A DNA stretch of 64,000 bases from Anaerolineaceae bacterium oral taxon 439 (GTDB taxonomy: Bacteria; Chloroflexota; Anaerolineae; Anaerolineales; Anaerolineaceae). Both the position numbers and the translations under genes were made by a program. How positions within the stretch are numbered: position 1 is the stretch's first letter; every line of letters starts with the position of its first letter. The notes beneath the pieces were generated by a model that was not told where the DNA came from, searched no databases, and was given only the letters and a program-made list of their open reading frames with translations. The stretch is from assembly GCA_001717545.1 (NCBI GenBank), contig CP017039.1, forward strand, positions 558,001 through 622,000, written 5' to 3'. Shown one piece after another: positions 54,887 to 63,168 of this stretch.

Positions 54887-56959
54887 TTATTCCGTTACTT
54901 CTTCCGCAGGTTCCGAATCTGTCGTGCTTTCCCGTTTCGGGAAAGCGGCTAAAAATCCAATAAACAGCTGCGCTTTTTCTGCGTCGTTGAATCGCGTTTC
55001 AGGATTCCAGACTGTGTAAAGTTTGGTCATATTTTTTTCATAAAGGGATATAAGCCATTTCGCTTTCCAGCTTTCCGAACCTTCAGCTGTAACATTCTTG
55101 TACTGATAGGTTTTTGCCCAGGTAATATAGGGGTTCATTCGCTGCGCAAGCACGTTCAGCGTCCGGATCGGCGTTTCAACGGCTGACGGGTAAATACTAC
55201 TTCCGGCTAATTGCGGAGGCAGGTCGCCGTTTCGAACAACCCGGCAATATAAGGCGTGAAGCTCATCAGAGATCTTCAATAATTGCCCGTAAAGATACGG
55301 AAAGTCTTCCATGTAATTTTCCTTTCTGATTCCAATACGATATAGCAAGAGTCCGAACAAAGAAAGCTGGTCGCTTACCTTGTAGATTGCCTTGTCTTCA
55401 TCGGCAGGTTTTTTGGCATTGTCATTTTTTTTGAAAAACCTGATGCCAATATATGGGATTAGATTGATTGAACCCTGAACTGCCATGTGTAAATCCTGGT
55501 CGGTTGGGATTCCTGTGTCCAGAAGCAGTTCCACGCCATGATATTCAGGAACTGGCCGGAACTTATCCGTCACAATCGTTCCATCCAGTTTCCATACGCG
55601 GTTCAGGATGGATGGGACTCTTGCCGGGAAGAGCGTTCTGGGCCTGAGTCGCGCGATCTGTGGAAGATTCTGACACCCCAGCGTCCAGGCTTCGCTTAGT
55701 TTTTCCATTTCAGGTGCATTGCTTACTTTAGAGTAGACGATTTTTGTCCGTGCTCTATCAATCTTTCTGAGAATAAAGAATTGAATCCGATCCGCGTTCG
55801 AATCGGCGCCTGGAACATGTGTCTGTTTTAAATTTGTGATAAACCGTTCTGCCTCTGTTTCGAAAGATGCCTGTTCATCTAATGCAGCTTTGAACATTTT
55901 GGTAAACGAAACCTTGATTTTTGGCAAAGTATGCGGATATGCAAACAGAATGATGTCTTTATCCAGATTTATCCAGGTCTCTTCCTTGTGTTCCGCTCTG
56001 CTGATCCAGTTTAACGCGGTTTGCAAATCAATTCGCATTTCAGGCGAGATTGGATAGGATCCATCATCAATCTTTCCATAACGATATTGACAGTGATGTG
56101 CGTGAAACATCGTCCGCAACGTCGCATCAAACCCGCCGGCAAGTCTTACAGAGGGCATTATTTCAGTAAACGGGCTAAACGCAAGGCCAAACGCGTCTAC
56201 CGAATTTCTGCCCGCCGTCACCCGGTTCCCTGACTCTGCTTGCATGAGTTTCTGATTGAACGATTCGACGAACTGTTCGCTGACGGCTGGGATCCCGGCT
56301 TCGATAAGCCGTTCACAATCAAATGCAACGGAAAGGTTTTCCGGTGCTTCCTTTTTTGATTTGTGATCACCTTCTATTTGAAATAATACATGCAGCGCAA
56401 GATCAATGTCAATTTTCGCCTCCAACTTCTCAAATAACGCTGATTCGAGAGCAGCACGAAACACCTTGGAATCAGAGATCAGATCTGTTTCAGAGATGAG
56501 AATTTCGATCGGTTCAAAGCTGTTTTCGCATGATAACATTTCATGGATCTCTTTTGTAACGTTTATGAGAGATACGCGATATTTTTCTATAAGCCCTCTT
56601 ACCCAGTTATCGTTTTCAGGCACACACCAACTTCGGAGCCTGCCGATTAATTCTGGCGTCAAAGTTTCGGCGTTCAACGATCCGATCGTTTTTTTGGATT
56701 CCGGATCGTTGATTCGATAGAGCGGAGCCAGATTTAAGAATGGATATGTCCCGTTATTCGTTCCATACTTTCGAAGGCCTTTTCCTAATTCAGCGGGAAT
56801 GGATCGAATCTGAGTTATTTTTCCGCTTGACAAAATAAATTGAATGCAGGGAGTTTTCAACGTTATTTTGGGAATAGGCTTGTACTTACGATGATAACTC
56901 GGCGCAATGATATTATGCTTCTTCATCGTGACGGATAATGGGTACAATTCATTAATCAT
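54887..56959 (-). CDS. cas8c: CRISPR-associated protein Cas8c/Csd1 (large subunit)
   Basis: 690 residues. The Csd1 pattern is visible (TPCIQFILSSGKITQIRSIP at the N-terminus; HLNPDNTNPAY-like segments are replaced by variants). It is the large Cascade subunit that recognises the PAM. In many type I-C loci an internal start yields the small subunit Cas11c from this gene; an internal ribosome-binding site was not resolved here. It overlaps cas5 by 8 bases. Longer than the usual ~600 residues. Confidence 0.9.
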   Translation of the reverse strand: MINELYPLSVTMKKHNIIAPSYHRKYKPIPKITLKTPCIQFILSSGKITQIRSIPAELGKGLRKYGTNNGTYPFLNLAPLYRINDPESKKTIGSLNAETLTPELIGRLRSWCVPENDNWVRGLIEKYRVSLINVTKEIHEMLSCENSFEPIEILISETDLISDSKVFRAALESALFEKLEAKIDIDLALHVLFQIEGDHKSKKEAPENLSVAFDCERLIEAGIPAVSEQFVESFNQKLMQAESGNRVTAGRNSVDAFGLAFSPFTEIMPSVRLAGGFDATLRTMFHAHHCQYRYGKIDDGSYPISPEMRIDLQTALNWISRAEHKEETWINLDKDIILFAYPHTLPKIKVSFTKMFKAALDEQASFETEAERFITNLKQTHVPGADSNADRIQFFILRKIDRARTKIVYSKVSNAPEMEKLSEAWTLGCQNLPQIARLRPRTLFPARVPSILNRVWKLDGTIVTDKFRPVPEYHGVELLLDTGIPTDQDLHMAVQGSINLIPYIGIRFFKKNDNAKKPADEDKAIYKVSDQLSLFGLLLYRIGIRKENYMEDFPYLYGQLLKISDELHALYCRVVRNGDLPPQLAGSSIYPSAVETPIRTLNVLAQRMNPYITWAKTYQYKNVTAEGSESWKAKWLISLYEKNMTKLYTVWNPETRFNDAEKAQLFIGFLAAFPKRESTTDSEPAEEVTE

Positions 56960-57626
56960 GAACCGTCTCCTTTCGCTCCGGATATGTTAAGACCCCGTTT
57001 CGAATAAAAATATTCGTGTCGTAAATTGCGTTAAATTCTGATTCGTATCCGTCTGAAAAAACTTCCCGGAGCATCGACGGGATCGGAATATCCGGTAATT
57101 CAGTATGGACTCGCGTATTATCCCGGAATGGGCCAAAATACGATGCTGTAAATTCGCTCCATCCTAAGCATAATGTTCGGAATGATTGCCCCCGTTTTAA
57201 CCTCCGGTTGAATATTTCCTGATAGGCATGTCCCGGGGATGTCGTTCTCCGATCCCAATCCAATGCATTGGCTGGCATCTTACTTTTCCCAGGATTTGGA
57301 ACAACGTCAGCATACAGCCGATAACAGACGTCTAAAAGAACGGTTGCGTACAACTGATAATTATTCCCTTTTGTAAATGCGTCCGGACTCCGTAATGGGC
57401 CGCCATAATTGGTTACGTATGAGTGAAATTGCGGCGGGGAACAGAGTTCAACCTTTCGCGGGATGATTTGAATTGCTGGCCCCCAGAGGATTCCCTCGAA
57501 AAGCGCCTTCGCCGCTGAATAGGTTGGCGCAGGGTAACTGCAAGGGGAATCGCCGCAATCCGGCCGCGTCCACATCGCAGTGGGACCTGCAATTTCGAAA
57601 GAAACTGAATAGCCTTTATAGTTCAC
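56952..57626 (-). CDS. cas5c: CRISPR-associated protein Cas5c (Cas5d, crRNA-processing)
   Basis: 224 residues. Cas5 start GYSVSFEIAGPTAMWTRPDC and PAPTYSAAKALFEGILWGPA, then IQIIPRKVELCSPPQFHSY. In type I-C this subunit also cleaves the pre-crRNA repeat, as Cas6 is absent from such loci; none is visible here. First gene of the cas operon, with a consensus promoter upstream at 57689-57717. Confidence 0.95.
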   Translation of the reverse strand: MNYKGYSVSFEIAGPTAMWTRPDCGDSPCSYPAPTYSAAKALFEGILWGPAIQIIPRKVELCSPPQFHSYVTNYGGPLRSPDAFTKGNNYQLYATVLLDVCYRLYADVVPNPGKSKMPANALDWDRRTTSPGHAYQEIFNRRLKRGQSFRTLCLGWSEFTASYFGPFRDNTRVHTELPDIPIPSMLREVFSDGYESEFNAIYDTNIFIRNGVLTYPERKETVHD

Positions 57627-57688
57627 TGATTAACCTCCTTTTCATTAGTAAACAGGTTAATGGTTTGTAGGGGTGAATTTGTATATTT

Positions 57689-57717
57689 ATTTTATTTTGT
57701 TTTTCTTGGTTTGTCAA
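57689..57717 (-). promoter_or_regulatory. promoter of the cas operon
   Basis: On the minus strand, TTGACA (57712-57717) and TAAAAT (57689-57694) have a 17-base spacer, 63 bases upstream of cas5. An AAGGAGG ribosome-binding site precedes the cas5 start. Confidence 0.75.
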
Positions 57718-57896
57718 CGGCAATTTTATCTCTCGTCTGCAGGCACGGAAAAATGTAATTTGATTTTTTTATTTTTTGAAAATTTCTGTCAATTTGATGG
57801 CAAAACGTTATGTTGCGTTTGGTTGTGGTATATTAACGAATAGTTAAGAAGCGCTTACAAAAAGTCTTAAACATTTCAATTCGAAGGAGTAAGATC

Positions 57897-58505
57897 ATGA
57901 AAAAAATCGTTGTTGTGTTGTTGCTGCTTGTCAGCGTCCTGTCCTTAACCGCCGGGGCCTTCGCCCAGGAGTTTTACGTTTACGAGAATCCGGACGATTC
58001 GGAGGAAACGATTAAGATTCCGGTCGATCAAGCCCATGTCATCGGAACTATCCGATTCTGCGTTGAAGAAGCGCAGCGGCTTCCCGCCGAAATTGACGGC
58101 GCGATCTGCGATGGCGATGACGACGCGTACAATTCCAAGATGGCCGAATTAGCGTCCTATATCGCCCAGGCGAACAGCGCCATGGCGGATACGAAAATGC
58201 CGAATACGCTGAATCTCTGGCGGGTCTACAGTATCCTGAAGGAAAAGAATTGCGGCGTGGGCGCGGCGGCGACGTCTCATGCCGACTGGGCGCGGGAAGA
58301 GCTCGATCGCGTCGGTCAGCGGATCGGTTCGATCGAATTCGATAACTGCCCATATGGCGATCGTGAAGTCTGGAGAGCAGGAACATTTTTTAAGTGGAAT
58401 CCGGCTACGCGCAAATGGGAACGCCAATACTTCGACGGTATTTTTGAGGTTGTCGGTTGCTCCAGATCCGGGCATTTACGGTATGACTTAGTTGAACGGC
58501 GGTAA
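57897..58505 (+). CDS. secreted protein of unknown function
   Basis: 202 residues. Signal peptide MKKIVVVLLLLVSVLSLTAG ending in AFAQ. The mature part is acidic with few cysteines (FCVEEAQ, AICDG, NCGVG, DNCPYG, VGCSRS); no known motif is seen. The C-terminal YDLVERR is short. AAGGAG lies 8 bases before the ATG. GC-rich codon use shows that the host chromosome resumes here, after the cas region. Confidence 0.75.
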   Translation: MKKIVVVLLLLVSVLSLTAGAFAQEFYVYENPDDSEETIKIPVDQAHVIGTIRFCVEEAQRLPAEIDGAICDGDDDAYNSKMAELASYIAQANSAMADTKMPNTLNLWRVYSILKEKNCGVGAAATSHADWAREELDRVGQRIGSIEFDNCPYGDREVWRAGTFFKWNPATRKWERQYFDGIFEVVGCSRSGHLRYDLVERR

Positions 58506-58614
58506 AGAATTCTTATCGAATCTGTAAGCATGAGGAAAATTCAAGCTAAAATAAGCATAATTTAAAAATCTTTACCTGAATTTCTGCGATAGAGGACAGG
58601 TGTCGGATTGATTT

Positions 58615-58652
58615 ACCCCCAAAGGTTGAATGAATTTACAACTTTTGGGGGT
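58615..58652 (+). terminator. hairpin after the secreted-protein gene
   Basis: ACCCCCAAAGGTTG and CAACTTTTGGGGGT form a 14-bp stem (one G-U) with a 10-base loop. The following sequence TGTCATGTC has no T-run, so this may be a pause or a Rho-related structure rather than an intrinsic terminator. It sits 30 bases before the start of the next gene. Confidence 0.5.
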
Positions 58653-58682
58653 TGTCATGTCTTGCAAAGAGGTTATCATTTC

Positions 58683-60905
58683 ATGCATTCTTCACGTCGA
58701 ATCCTGATCATTCTGTATCTTATTCTTTGTCTGGCTATTCTGTACGCCGTTAACGAAGATATTTTTAAGTTTTCCGACACGTATTTTATCAATCATAAAT
58801 TTGATCCATCTATTTATCAAAAGAGCGATTACCTCCTTCAACCGCGGCTGACGTTAAGGAAAGGTTCCTACTGGGTCGCTTTTCAGGTTAACGCGAATGG
58901 AACTGGCAATGGATATTATATTGTTAACCAAACCGGAGAAGTTCTCGTTCGCGACGAATTCCGCCCTGAAATTCATACCGAGATTTTTCAGCTGAAAATC
59001 GACAAACCGTCTGAGCAGGTCCGTTTTGGGATTTCTTTTGACCCTGCGGGTGAGAGGCTTGACGTTTTGGAGTTATTTGTAACGTCCGATTTCGTTATTT
59101 CGCGGGACTCAATCCTTCGTCATTTCGTTACAACGCTGTTTTTAACGACGATCTTCTTGCTCATCGGGTGGCGTATTTTCAGTCCTGCTTCCTGGTTCGG
59201 CCGGCTCGGCCAGCTTTCGTCGCCGGTCAACGAAAGAATCCTTATTGTTCTTTTGGGTCTTTCCGCGATAACGTCTTTCCCGTTCTTCTATAATAAATTT
59301 TATTTGCAGACCGACGATTACATGTTCCACCTGCTTCGGATTGAAGGCATTAAGGTCGGATTGGAAAATGGGATCTTTCCGGTCCGCGTGAATCCATATT
59401 TTTTGCATGGATTCGGCTATGGGGATGGGCTGTTTTATCCGAGTCTGACGCTCGTTTTTCCCGCGGTGCTGCGGATCCTGGGGTTCGATCCGACGACAGT
59501 ATTTAAAATTTTTGTGATCCTGCTGAACTTCTTGTCGATTGGCTGTTTTTATCTCGTGACCTGGAAGATTTCGAAATCACGATACAGCGGGCTGATGGGC
59601 GCGATCTTTTATGCGTTCGCGTCGTACCGGCTGATCGATATTCTATTCCGCTGCGGTTTCGGCGAAGCGCAGTCGTTCCTTTTCACACCGGTGATTATTT
59701 TGGGCCTTTACGAAATATTCAGCGGTCGTCCTGAAAAATGGTATATCTTCGCCGCGGGATTTCTTGGACTGGCCTGTACCCACCTGCTCAGTCTGGTGTT
59801 GGCGATCTGCTTTGTCGGCGTTTTCTGTCTCTTTCGGATTCGCAGGATCCTTTCAGATCGAAGCGTGTTGATGGCGTTGGTAAAATCGGTCCTGCTCGTT
59901 CTGGGGCTGTCCGCGTTCTTTTTTCTCCCGATGGCGGAGCTGGTCCTTACCTCAGCTTCGAAAGCAAATCTTCTGGTGTCCACGAGTCTGGACCTGGAAA
60001 ATTTCATGCATGGGATCATTCCCGGCTCGCACCTGTTGACGCCGATCCCCAGCTGGTATCCGGTGGTCGATCCGAATCTGGGCCTGCCTTTTATCATTCT
60101 GCCGTTTGCATTTTTCATGGTGAAAAAAAGCGATCCACGCCCCATGAAGCGGCTGGCGAGCCTCTGCCTGATTGCGGGCTGCGTCGCGGCTTTTATTTCG
60201 ACGGAATGGTTCCCCTGGGGACTGGCCGCGTGGATTGGGAATCGTTTGCAATTCGCTTGGCGCGTTCTTCTGATCGCCGTACCGCTTTTATCGATGGCGG
60301 GCGGGTTGATCAGCGAATCCATCTTCGATCGGAATCAGAAAAAGCTGGCAATTTTAGGTCTTGCCGCGCTCAGCATGGTTTCAACGGCGCCGATGTTTTT
60401 TAACGCGACGCGGCTCCGTTTAGAGACCCGCTACCCGCTGCACTTGAATTCAGTCGATATCATTGGCGGCGAGTACATGCCGGTAGGATCTGACCTGGAT
60501 TTCATTCTGGATAATGGCGATACGGTCTTATCGAATGATCCTGAATTGACGATATTGAAGCATGACCGGCGGCCGCTGTATTTCAGCTTCGAGTTTGAAA
60601 CGACCTCAAGTCCCGAAAATGGTCTTCAGTTCGAGATTCCACTCTTGTTTTATACGGGGTATGTCGCGGAGTTCGAAGCCCCGGGCGCGGCTCCGGTTGA
60701 ACTGAAGCCCCGTCTTGGGGAACATGGCTTCGTCGCGGTGGATATCCCGAACGTCGCCAAAGGCCGCGTCACCGCGTTTTATCGGACGACGCTTGTTCAG
60801 CGGCTGGGCGATTTTATTACGATCTTAACGCTGGCGGGTTGTATCGGTTTCGGGATCCGCCGCTGGAGGATGAAGCGGAACGGATTGAATGCGGTTTCGA
60901 CTTGA
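58683..60905 (+). CDS. large membrane protein with 6-pyruvoyl-tetrahydropterin synthase-related domain
   Basis: 740 residues from ATG 58683, with AAGAGG upstream. Helices at ~8-26 and ~160-560 make about 12 transmembrane segments. The conserved early loop LQTDDYMFHLLRIEGIKVGL and then PYFLHGFGYGDGLFYPSLTL match the PTPS-related/GT-C-like membrane family. The C-terminal ~130 residues are beta-rich and outside. A lipid-linked sugar transferase or cell-surface polymer role is likely but substrate-blind. Confidence 0.8.
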   Translation: MHSSRRILIILYLILCLAILYAVNEDIFKFSDTYFINHKFDPSIYQKSDYLLQPRLTLRKGSYWVAFQVNANGTGNGYYIVNQTGEVLVRDEFRPEIHTEIFQLKIDKPSEQVRFGISFDPAGERLDVLELFVTSDFVISRDSILRHFVTTLFLTTIFLLIGWRIFSPASWFGRLGQLSSPVNERILIVLLGLSAITSFPFFYNKFYLQTDDYMFHLLRIEGIKVGLENGIFPVRVNPYFLHGFGYGDGLFYPSLTLVFPAVLRILGFDPTTVFKIFVILLNFLSIGCFYLVTWKISKSRYSGLMGAIFYAFASYRLIDILFRCGFGEAQSFLFTPVIILGLYEIFSGRPEKWYIFAAGFLGLACTHLLSLVLAICFVGVFCLFRIRRILSDRSVLMALVKSVLLVLGLSAFFFLPMAELVLTSASKANLLVSTSLDLENFMHGIIPGSHLLTPIPSWYPVVDPNLGLPFIILPFAFFMVKKSDPRPMKRLASLCLIAGCVAAFISTEWFPWGLAAWIGNRLQFAWRVLLIAVPLLSMAGGLISESIFDRNQKKLAILGLAALSMVSTAPMFFNATRLRLETRYPLHLNSVDIIGGEYMPVGSDLDFILDNGDTVLSNDPELTILKHDRRPLYFSFEFETTSSPENGLQFEIPLLFYTGYVAEFEAPGAAPVELKPRLGEHGFVAVDIPNVAKGRVTAFYRTTLVQRLGDFITILTLAGCIGFGIRRWRMKRNGLNAVST

Positions 60906-60932
60906 TGGGTGTGGGGACCTGACGCTTCGCTG

Positions 60933-60963
60933 CTTTATCGAATTGCGCTGACGATCGATAAAG
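60933..60963. repeat. 9-bp inverted repeat in intergenic region
   Basis: CTTTATCGA and TCGATAAAG are perfect reverse complements with a 13-base loop, 28 bases after the preceding stop. There is no T-run, so the role is undetermined. Confidence 0.45.
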
Positions 60964-60989
60964 GCATCCAACGTTCGGCCGTTCCTGAC

Positions 60990-60995
60990 TATAAT
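60990..60995 (+). promoter_or_regulatory. -10 element of the PAP2 gene
   Basis: TATAAT, 37 bases upstream of ATG 61033. No good -35 is seen. Confidence 0.4.
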
Positions 60996-61032
60996 TAAGC
61001 GTGGTAAACACGACGAATTGAGGGTGAAGAAG

Positions 61033-61962
61033 ATGTCGCTTGACGAATCCGTATTGATGATATTCCAGTCGCTCCGTATACCGGCGCTGACGGGGGTCTT
61101 TTTATTTCTGACAGAATTCGGAGCCGAAACGATCCAGCTCCCGTTGATCGCTTATTTATACTGGTGCGGAAAGAAGCGCAGCGCAATCCTGATCGGGATC
61201 AGCTTTTTCTCTGGCATGATCGTCAACCAGCTGCTCAAGATCACGTTCTGCGTTCAGCGTCCATTCCTGCGGTTTGAGAATCTCGCCGCGGTCGCTGAAG
61301 CGCTTCCCGGCGCCAGCGGTTTTTCCTTCCCGAGCGGGCATACGGCGGGAGCGATCAGCGTTTATGGGATGATCGCGGCGCTGACGGAAAAGCGCTGGCT
61401 GAAAATCGTTATGGTTTCCCTGATCGTCGCGGTCGGGATATCGCGTCTGTACCTGGGAGTGCATACGCCGACCGACGTCCTTGCCGCGATCATCGTCGGG
61501 GCGCTGGTCCTGATCGCGGTTTGCGTCGCGTCGCGTGCGCTCGCGGCGGATCCGGCGCTGAAAAACCGTTTCCTTCTTTTCGGTTTCGCGCTCCTGTTGG
61601 TCGGCGCGCTTTATGCCCTGATGAAACCGTATCCGGAAGGAACCGGCGCGTTTCTCCGTTCCGACGTCATGAAGACGATCGGCGCGGCGCTGGGCGGGCT
61701 GATCGGGTTCATGATCGAGGAGACAAAGCTTCGCTTTGAGGCCCCGAAGAGCTGGATCGGGAAAATCCTCGTTTTCATTCCCGGAATTGCGCTGACGATG
61801 GCGCTGCGCGTCTATCTGAAAGCGCCGCTGAACGCGGCGTTCGGCGAACTCGTCGGGAGCCTCGTTCGTTATATTCTGGTAACGTTCTGGATCACCGCGC
61901 TCTATCCGGTTCTTTTCGACTGGGCGCTGCGGCGCGCGAAGCAAACCGTTCCGGAAGCCTGA
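61033..61962 (+). CDS. PAP2-family lipid phosphatase, membrane
   Basis: 309 residues from ATG 61033, with GAGGG 8 bases upstream; an alternative TTG lies 15 bases earlier. The PAP2 motifs are KITFCVQRPFL (K-x6-RP), SFPSGHTAG, and SRLYLGVHTPTDVL (SR-x5-H-x3-D). About eight transmembrane helices; the C-terminal half after ~190 has extra helices. It dephosphorylates a lipid or undecaprenyl pyrophosphate outside the membrane; which one is unknown. Confidence 0.9.
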   Translation: MSLDESVLMIFQSLRIPALTGVFLFLTEFGAETIQLPLIAYLYWCGKKRSAILIGISFFSGMIVNQLLKITFCVQRPFLRFENLAAVAEALPGASGFSFPSGHTAGAISVYGMIAALTEKRWLKIVMVSLIVAVGISRLYLGVHTPTDVLAAIIVGALVLIAVCVASRALAADPALKNRFLLFGFALLLVGALYALMKPYPEGTGAFLRSDVMKTIGAALGGLIGFMIEETKLRFEAPKSWIGKILVFIPGIALTMALRVYLKAPLNAAFGELVGSLVRYILVTFWITALYPVLFDWALRRAKQTVPEA

Positions 61963-61986
61963 TCCAGGCCGGGCCTGCGCTTGACG

Positions 61987-62979
61987 ATGGACTTTACGAC
62001 AGCGAATCCAGGACTTCGTATCCGTAAAATTCTTCCCGGACGCGACAATCTGGCAATCGCCGACCTGATCGAGCGGAGCTTCCGGGAATTCCTCGATCCG
62101 GACGGGAGAGCGTTTATCGAAACGCTGCGAAAAACGGCGCGGATCAACTGGCTGGACCGGCTGTTCCCCGATATCGGCGGCGCGGAAGCTGAAGGGTTTG
62201 TCTGCGTCAATGCGGATGGCAAACCCATCGCAATCCTGCACCTGCTCCCGATTCATCCTCCGGAAGGCGGCGGGTACCTGATCGTCAATGTCTGCGTTGA
62301 CGAAGGATACCGCGGCCGTGGGATCGCGGTGGAATTACTGCGCAAGGCGATCGCTCATGCGCGGAACTATGCCGCTTCGGCCCTGTATCTTCAGGTCCGA
62401 TCGGGGAATCCTTCTGTCGTTCACTTATACGAATCGCAGGGGTTTGAAATCGTTACCGTACGGACAGATTGGCTGAAAGAGAAAATGGACGCGGAGAATC
62501 TGGCGGCGGTCGAACGGCTCCGGACAAGCTGCGTTGAGCCGGAACGCGAGGAGCGGGACGAATTTACCCGCTCAGCTGCGCGGGCCGTCCCGCCAGCCTT
62601 TCGCTGGAATATTGGCTGGGACGATCGGGTATGCTGTTTCTCCAGGCCGCTCCGTTTCCTGAAACGGCTCGCCGGATACCGGGAGGAATTCTGGACGGTC
62701 GTCGATTTAAACGGGGACGCGAACGGGCGGAAAATCGGTTGGATCGCGTTTCAGCCGACGGGAAATTACGCGGACCGGGTCTGGATACTTCCGGCGGAAG
62801 ACAGCGTGGAAGCGGACCGGCTCGTGCTGATGGGAACGGCGCTGCGGAGGTTCCGCTGCGGGAAGCCGATAACCGTGAACATGGGCGCGGAAGACGATTG
62901 TGGCTGCTGCCGCGCGTTCGGATTCAGCGACCGGCGGGAATTGATCTGGATGCGGTTGATCCTGACGGAGCGTGACTGA
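61987..62979 (+). CDS. GNAT-family N-acetyltransferase
   Basis: 330 residues from ATG 61987. The acetyl-CoA-binding motif is VDEGYRGRGIAVELLRKAI (R-G-R-G-I-A, ~103-121), and LYESQGFEIV closes the domain at ~145. The C-terminal half (~160-330) is a second, divergent GNAT-like or unknown domain with NIGWDDRVC. No ribosome-binding site is obvious, so the start is uncertain. The substrate is unknown. Confidence 0.85.
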   Translation: MDFTTANPGLRIRKILPGRDNLAIADLIERSFREFLDPDGRAFIETLRKTARINWLDRLFPDIGGAEAEGFVCVNADGKPIAILHLLPIHPPEGGGYLIVNVCVDEGYRGRGIAVELLRKAIAHARNYAASALYLQVRSGNPSVVHLYESQGFEIVTVRTDWLKEKMDAENLAAVERLRTSCVEPEREERDEFTRSAARAVPPAFRWNIGWDDRVCCFSRPLRFLKRLAGYREEFWTVVDLNGDANGRKIGWIAFQPTGNYADRVWILPAEDSVEADRLVLMGTALRRFRCGKPITVNMGAEDDCGCCRAFGFSDRRELIWMRLILTERD

Positions 62980-63081
62980 GCCGGGCAGTCGCTCCGGCGG
63001 AATGCGCTGTCTCCGGCCGCGCTTATACCCTGAGTTTACGCGCACGCCCTGTTAAAACTTCGTTAGAAACGTCAAAAAAGA

Positions 63082-63110
63082 TTGAAATTCGTTCGCAAAC
63101 CCGATATACT
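63082..63110 (+). promoter_or_regulatory. promoter of the hrcA heat-shock operon
   Basis: TTGAAA (63082-63087) and TATACT (63105-63110) are separated by 17 bases. Transcription would start near 63117, 8 bases before the CIRCE element. Confidence 0.8.
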
Positions 63111-63124
63111 ACAGTCTGAGCGGG

Positions 63125-63151
63125 TTGGCACTCATTTCTACCGAGTGCTAA
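63125..63151 (+). promoter_or_regulatory. CIRCE element (HrcA operator)
   Basis: TTGGCACTC and GAGTGCTAA flank 9 bases. This matches the CIRCE consensus TTAGCACTC-N9-GAGTGCTAA with one mismatch. HrcA binds it to repress its own operon and chaperone genes. Confidence 0.95.
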
Positions 63152-63168
63152 TCCGCGGAGAAGAAGGC

